From Muribaculaceae bacterium (lineage in GTDB: Bacteria; Bacteroidota; Bacteroidia; Bacteroidales; Muribaculaceae), in NCBI GenBank assembly GCA_021443235.1, contig JABUUJ010000013.1:57617-67064 (forward strand): a stretch of 9,448 nucleotides of DNA, read 5' to 3'. The position numbers and the translations under genes were made by a program. Shown in pieces: positions 6,617-9,448 of this stretch. How positions within the stretch are numbered: the stretch's first letter is position 1; every line of letters begins with the position of its first letter. The notes under the pieces are model-generated. The model had not been told where the DNA came from. It did no database searches and worked only from the letters and a program-made list of their open reading frames with translations.

Positions 6617-6649
6617 AAAGAGCCACCGGCGTTGTGCCGATGGCTCTTT
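6617..6649 (-). terminator. Rho-independent terminator of tRNA-Pro
   Basis: A strong hairpin: a 9-bp outer stem AAAGAGCCA/TGGCTCTTT, one mismatch, a 4-bp inner stem CGGC/GCCG and a 5-base loop. On the minus strand it is followed by a short T run (CTCTTTTGC) and begins 7 bases after the tRNA 3' end. The T run on the other strand is also present, so it may work in both directions and shield the repeat region. Confidence 0.85.
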
Positions 6650-6655
6650 CAAGAG

Positions 6656-6729
6656 TCGGGGTGAGAGGACTCGAACTTCCGACCTCCACGTCCCGAACGT
6701 GGCGCGCTAACCAACTGTGCTACACCCCG
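6656..6729 (-). tRNA. tRNA-Pro(CGG)
   Basis: A 74-base cloverleaf including the discriminator A. The acceptor stem is CGGGGTG/CACCCCG (7 bp). The D-loop is AGTTGGTTA. The anticodon stem CCACG/CGTGG encloses loop TTCGGGA, giving anticodon CGG and decoding CCG as proline. The variable loop is AGGTC and the T-loop is TTCGAGT. CCA is not encoded (CTC follows), so it must be added after transcription. Two stem positions are weak: an A-C mismatch at 12-23 in the D-stem and another at 52-62 in the T-stem, plus a G-U at 49-65. A UGG-anticodon tRNA could in principle cover CCG codons, so this isoacceptor may be under looser constraint. Confidence 0.95.
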
Positions 6730-6780
6730 AGTCTTGCTGCCTGCGTCCACGCTTGTGCGATTGCGCCGGCTAAAGCGGTG

Positions 6781-6810
6781 CAAAGTTACAAAATAAACCT
6801 CAAATGCCAA
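6781..6810 (-). promoter_or_regulatory. Promoter of tRNA-Pro
   Basis: On the minus strand TAACTTTG (6788-6781) matches the TAnnTTTG -7 box exactly. A TTGG at 6810-6807 lies 18 bp upstream and could act as the -33 element. The box is about 50 bases before the mature tRNA 5' end, leaving a short leader to be removed by RNase P. Confidence 0.6.
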
Positions 6811-6880
6811 TACTTAAGGGGGAAAATTTTTTTAAAAAACATCAAAAAACGCCCTTTTTTTGAAATTTGAGGTTAAAATC

Positions 6881-6912
6881 GTTGATAATTAGCGAGAATG
6901 TTTATAACTTTG
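6881..6912 (+). promoter_or_regulatory. Promoter of the DUF177-rpmF operon
   Basis: TAACTTTG at 6905-6912 is an exact TAnnTTTG box. GTTG at 6881-6884 sits 20 bp upstream, the usual -33 spacing. Transcription would start near 6919. It is divergent from the tRNA-Pro promoter, with about 95 bp between the two boxes. It overlaps the upstream ATG at 6898, which argues against that start. Confidence 0.7.
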
Positions 6913-6942
6913 CACCGATTTAACGCAAATTTCAGGAGAAAA

Positions 6943-7506
6943 GTGTCTTCAATCAAGTTGAAACTGGGGAGCATGGCGTTTGGTACTGAGGTATTTAGCT
7001 ACCATTTAGACGCCGCTTTCTTTAATGAAATAGGGCCGACCGAGGTGCGTCGTAGCGACGTGGAAGCGACACTGGAGGTGACGCGCACGGGCGAGACAAG
7101 CTTTAGGCTCTCGATCAGCTGTGAGGGCTCTTTGGTGATTGGCTGTGACCGCTGCCTTGACGATTTGGTTCACGAGGTTGATACCGTCTATGAGATAGGC
7201 GTTAAGCTTGAGGGCGACAGCTATGACGACAGCCACGACGAGCTGCTGCTGGTGCCCGAGAGCTGGCGAGAGCTCGATGTAGCGCCGCTGGTGCGCGACA
7301 CCGTGCTACTTACCATCCCCATGACCCACGTCCATGCCGACGGGGAGTGCAACGAGCAGATGACGGCGTTGCTCAGCATCCATGCAGCTGAGGGCCTTAG
7401 CGACGATCTGCCCGCTCGCGCCCAGCCCGATGTTGACGGCGGTAATGAGGAAGATGCTTGTGTCGACCCGCGTTGGTCGGCGCTGTTGAAGCTAAAGAAT
7501 AAATAA
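6943..7506 (+). CDS. DUF177 (YceD-like) protein
   Basis: 187 residues from a GTG start. The family signature is present: SYHLD..FF.EI near 19-30, a CDRCL pair with C68 and C71, then a region ending in LTIPMTHVHADGEC (123-136), and the C-terminal VDPRWSALLKLKN typical of Bacteroidota members. DUF177/YceD proteins are usually encoded just before rpmF; a role in ribosome or rRNA biogenesis has been proposed. The GTG at 6943 follows AGGAG by 4 bases, lies after the predicted transcription start and gives an N-terminus of the usual length. An ATG at 6898 is in frame but overlaps the promoter box; ATG at 6973 would cut into the conserved start. A gap of 24 bp separates it from rpmF. Confidence 0.85.
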   Translation: MSSIKLKLGSMAFGTEVFSYHLDAAFFNEIGPTEVRRSDVEATLEVTRTGETSFRLSISCEGSLVIGCDRCLDDLVHEVDTVYEIGVKLEGDSYDDSHDELLLVPESWRELDVAPLVRDTVLLTIPMTHVHADGECNEQMTALLSIHAAEGLSDDLPARAQPDVDGGNEEDACVDPRWSALLKLKNK

Positions 7507-7530
7507 TAACAAGATAAAAAACAAAAGAAA

Positions 7531-7716
7531 ATGGCACATCCTAAACGTAGACAATCAAAGACTCGTACAGCCAAGCGTCGTACTCATGACGTGGCTGTTG
7601 CACCCACTATCGCCCAGTGCTCAAATTGTGGAGCATGGCATGTTTATCACACTGTATGCCCCGAGTGCGGATACTACCGTGGTGTTCAGGTGATGGAGAT
7701 GAGCAAGGCTGAGTAA
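7531..7716 (+). CDS. rpmF: 50S ribosomal protein L32
   Basis: 61 residues, the normal size. It starts MAHPKRRQSKTRTAKRRTHD, a basic tail that binds 23S rRNA. A zinc ribbon follows with CSNC (C30, C33) and CPEC (C43, C46), so this is the zinc-binding form. It is part of the large ribosomal subunit. It follows DUF177 by 24 bp and precedes fabH by 142 bp, the usual neighbourhood. Identity is certain from sequence and context. Confidence 0.97.
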   Translation: MAHPKRRQSKTRTAKRRTHDVAVAPTIAQCSNCGAWHVYHTVCPECGYYRGVQVMEMSKAE

Positions 7717-7753
7717 TCACGCCCCGACTCATTTACCGAGAATAGTTGGTGTG

Positions 7754-7797
7754 TCCTAAATATTGCTGCTATGATGCCCATAACACCTTATTTAGGA
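7754..7797 (+). promoter_or_regulatory. Long-loop inverted repeat between rpmF and fabH
   Basis: TCCTAAATA (7754-7762) is repeated inverted as TATTTAGGA (7789-7797) with a 26-base loop; G-T and T-A pairs can extend the stem outward. It is followed by TATATTTTC, which could be a weak T-run or an imperfect TAnnTTTG box (7798-7805). It may be an mRNA hairpin limiting read-through from rpmF or an operator for fabH. I know of no named regulator for it. Confidence 0.45.
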
Positions 7798-7807
7798 TAT
7801 ATTTTCA

Positions 7808-7828
7808 GCCTGCACGCACAGTGCGGGC
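7808..7828 (+). promoter_or_regulatory. GC-rich hairpin in the fabH leader
   Basis: An 8-bp stem GCCTGCAC/GTGCGGGC (one T-G pair) with the 5-base loop GCACA, ending 30 bp before the fabH ATG. No T-run follows, so it is not an ordinary terminator. It could affect mRNA stability or translation of fabH. Confidence 0.45.
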
Positions 7829-7858
7829 GCGCTTACAATAAAAAATCAAAGAATCACT

Positions 7859-8845
7859 ATGCTTAACGCAAAGATAACAGGCATCGCCTCTTATGTTCCC
7901 GACTATGTGCTCAACAACGACGAGTTGGCGCACATGGTCGACACCAGCGACGAGTGGATCACCACACGCGTGGGCATCAAGGAGCGCCGCATCTACAAGG
8001 GCGAGGGAGGCTCGTCGGTGCTTGGCATCAAGGCTGTGAACAAGTTGCTCGCCGAGACTGGAACCAACCCCGACGACGTGGAACTGCTCATTTGTGCAAC
8101 GTGTAACCCCGACTATCGGTTTCCCAGCACTGGCTCGATGATATGCCACGGCACAGGCTTGGAGAAGAACTGCTATTCCTTTGACGTGGAGGCTGCTTGC
8201 GCAGGTTTTATCGTGGGTATCCAGATGGCCAACGCCTATATCAAGGCTGGTCTCTACAAGAAGGTGATTGTGGTGTGCGCCGAGAATCTGACGAGTGCAG
8301 TCGACTATACCGATCGCGCCACTTGCCCGCTCTTTGGCGACGGCGCCGGAGCAGTGCTCATGGAGCCCACCGAGGACACCTCGCTGGGACTCATCGACAG
8401 CGTGTTTCACGTTGACGGCAGCGGCCTCGAGAACCTCAAGTTCAAGGCTGGCGGCAGTGCCTATCCCACCACTATGGAGTCGGTCGAGAAGCGCGAGCAC
8501 TACCTCTATCAGGAGGGTCGTGCGGTGTATAAGAACGCTGTGATGGACATGTATAACTCGTCGCTCACCATCATGGAGCGCAATGGCCTCACTTGCGACA
8601 ACATCGACTGGTTTGTGGCTCATCAGGCCAATATGCGCATCATTGAGGCGGTGGGCTCGCGCATGGGCATCGACCCGTCGAAGGTGCTGGTCAACATCGA
8701 CCACATCGGCAACACCAGCGCTGCCAGCATCCCCATCTGCCTTGACGAGTACAAGCACAAGCTGAAGAAAGGCGACAAGATTGTCCTTACGGCTTTTGGC
8801 GCTGGTTTTACTTGGGGCGCTTCCTATCTGGTTTGGGCTATATAA
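7859..8845 (+). CDS. fabH: Beta-ketoacyl-ACP synthase III
   Basis: 328 residues, full length for FabH. It condenses an acyl-CoA primer with malonyl-ACP to start type II fatty-acid synthesis in the cytoplasm. The catalytic triad is visible: C114 in EAACAGF, H255 in VAHQANMRII and N285 in IGNTSAAS. Other family blocks are DEWITTRVGIKERR (31-44), LICATCNPD, FGDGAGAVL (159-167) and the C-terminal TAFGAGFTWGASYLVW. In Bacteroidota, which make many branched fatty acids, FabH may also accept branched primers, but that cannot be read here. The gene follows rpmF, with two possible leader hairpins, and precedes era. plsX and fabD, often next to fabH elsewhere, are not between rpmF and fabH. Confidence 0.96.
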   Translation: MLNAKITGIASYVPDYVLNNDELAHMVDTSDEWITTRVGIKERRIYKGEGGSSVLGIKAVNKLLAETGTNPDDVELLICATCNPDYRFPSTGSMICHGTGLEKNCYSFDVEAACAGFIVGIQMANAYIKAGLYKKVIVVCAENLTSAVDYTDRATCPLFGDGAGAVLMEPTEDTSLGLIDSVFHVDGSGLENLKFKAGGSAYPTTMESVEKREHYLYQEGRAVYKNAVMDMYNSSLTIMERNGLTCDNIDWFVAHQANMRIIEAVGSRMGIDPSKVLVNIDHIGNTSAASIPICLDEYKHKLKKGDKIVLTAFGAGFTWGASYLVWAI

Positions 8846-8942
8846 TGCGCTGCGAGCGCTCGTAGCAGGCGCCTTTGCGGGCGTGTGTGCGTGACGCAGT
8901 TGTGATATATAACCGTAACTTAGAGGATGAAAATGATAACTG

Positions 8943-8985
8943 AAAATGCATCACCACTCTATGACGGGTAGCGATGCATTTTTCA
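8943..8985 (+). terminator. Probable terminator after fabH
   Basis: A 10-bp perfect stem AAAATGCATC (8943-8952)/GATGCATTTT (8973-8982) with a 20-base loop, ending in a run of five T (8979-8983). It lies about 100 bp after the fabH stop. If functional it would separate era from the fabH transcript. The long loop makes it weaker than a textbook terminator. Confidence 0.6.
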
Positions 8986-8996
8986 ATTGAATTGGC

Positions 8997-9036
8997 GATG
9001 TTGATGACATTGACATTGACTTTGACGTTGACAAAC
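8997..9036 (+). repeat. 6-bp ACNTTG repeats upstream of era
   Basis: Hexamers ACATTG, ACATTG, ACTTTG and ACGTTG run head to tail from 9007 to 9030, with degenerate units on both sides. The array ends about 50 bp before the era start. Near it, AAACTTTG (9033-9040 region) is one mismatch from the TAnnTTTG box, so the array may overlap the era promoter. The same hexamer type lies before lysS, in the same sense relative to the gene. Confidence 0.7.
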
Positions 9037-9039
9037 TTT

Positions 9040-9070
9040 GCCATTAGCCAATAGCCATTAGCCAATAGCC
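9040..9070 (+). repeat. 14-bp tandem repeat before era
   Basis: GCCATTAGCCAATA occurs twice in direct tandem (9040-9053, 9054-9067), followed by GCC. It can also be read as alternating 7-mers AGCCATT and AGCCAAT. It sits 13 bp before the era ATG, so it would lie in the 5' untranslated leader. No strong hairpin is formed. Confidence 0.85.
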
Positions 9071-9083
9071 AAAATAAAAAAAT

Positions 9084-9448
9084 ATGGATGAGATGAAAGT
9101 TACCGCGCAGCATCGTGCGGGATTTGTAAATATTGTGGGCAACCCCAACGTGGGCAAGTCGACGCTCAGCAACAGGCTTGTGGGCGAGCGCCTGTCGATT
9201 ATCACCAGCAAGGCGCAAACCACCCGGCACCGCATCATGGGCATCGTCAATGGCGATGACTATCAAATCGTGTTCAGCGACACGCCTGGTGTGCTCAAGC
9301 CCAAGTTTAAGCTGCAAGAGAGCATGCTCGAGTTCAGCAAGAGCGCGCTCGTCGACGCCGACATTCTGCTCTATGTCACCGACGTAATCGAGTCGCCCAC
9401 CAAGAATCAGGACTTTCTCGACCGCGTGGCACGTGAGAAAATCCCCGT
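9084..9448 (+). CDS. era: GTPase Era (5' part, cut by window end)
   Basis: 121 codons of the N-terminal GTPase domain are present; the rest, including the KH RNA-binding domain, lies beyond the window. G1/Walker A is GNPNVGKS (19-26), the G2 threonine is in QTTRHR (45-50) and G3 is DTPG (66-69). The text VNIVGNPNVGKSTLSNRLVG is typical of Era. Era binds the 3' end of 16S rRNA and helps assemble the 30S subunit, linking it to cell growth. The ATG at 9084 follows an A-rich stretch, as is common in Bacteroidota, which rarely use strong Shine-Dalgarno sites. A second in-frame ATG lies at 9093; either could be used. It lies 238 bp after fabH, in the usual order. Confidence 0.93.
   Translation, partial: MDEMKVTAQHRAGFVNIVGNPNVGKSTLSNRLVGERLSIITSKAQTTRHRIMGIVNGDDYQIVFSDTPGVLKPKFKLQESMLEFSKSALVDADILLYVTDVIESPTKNQDFLDRVAREKIP

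Noticed and set aside
6508..6870. Plus-strand frame starting MINLMNLINL in the right 9-mer array
   Set aside because: It runs through a terminator and the antisense of tRNA-Pro. It is an accident of the in-frame 9-bp unit.
7805..8758. 317-codon open frame on the minus strand opposite fabH
   Set aside because: Antisense to a complete fabH with intact catalytic residues. Composition is of shadow type, with no recognisable domain.
8838..9317. 159-codon minus-strand frame across the fabH-era gap
   Set aside because: It overlaps the era GTPase motifs in antisense and passes through the tandem repeats. No homology is visible.

Overview
The window looks like a chromosomal segment of a Bacteroidales bacterium. 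Three things point there. The gene order DUF177-rpmF-fabH-era is the one I associate with Bacteroidota. LysS has the Bacteroidota N-terminus and long C-terminal tail. Several start regions carry the Bacteroidota -7 promoter box TAnnTTTG. A Muribaculaceae- or Prevotellaceae-like genome is plausible, but the family cannot be fixed from sequence alone.

Left part (1-6369), all genes on the minus strand. Reading in the direction of transcription there is a small putative lipoprotein with its own promoter, then lysS, an acyltransferase-3 membrane protein, an LTA-synthase-like membrane sulfatase, and a second acyltransferase that is paralogous to the first and runs off the left edge. LysS, the first acyltransferase and the sulfatase are tightly packed (16-bp gap, then a 29-bp overlap). 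The acyltransferase/sulfatase/acyltransferase set looks like a small envelope-modification cluster placed behind a housekeeping tRNA synthetase. Its substrate cannot be read from the sequence.

Right part (6370-9448). A tRNA-Pro(CGG) lies on the minus strand, with a strong terminator and a promoter. Divergent to it on the plus strand are DUF177 (YceD-like), rpmF (L32), fabH and the 5' part of era, which is cut by the window end. These tie ribosome assembly (L32, Era, probably DUF177) to initiation of fatty-acid synthesis (FabH).

The most unusual content is between genes. A composite repeat occurs twice in opposite orientation, about 5.4 kb apart. Each copy has a tract of AT-rich 7-mers, a shared core with nested inverted repeats, and an array of 9-mers. 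A 58-bp segment (1003-1060 and 6447-6504) matches at 57 of 58 positions. In the left copy the 9-mer array supplies the start codon and first residues of the downstream acyltransferase. The 7-mer tract is arranged in higher-order units of n x 7 + 2 bp (37, 37, 37, 44 bp). Separate 6-mer TTGACN-type repeats lie just upstream of lysS and era in the same orientation relative to each gene, and a 14-bp GCCATTAGCCAATA repeat lies just before era. No CRISPR array, transposase, phage gene or rRNA was seen.
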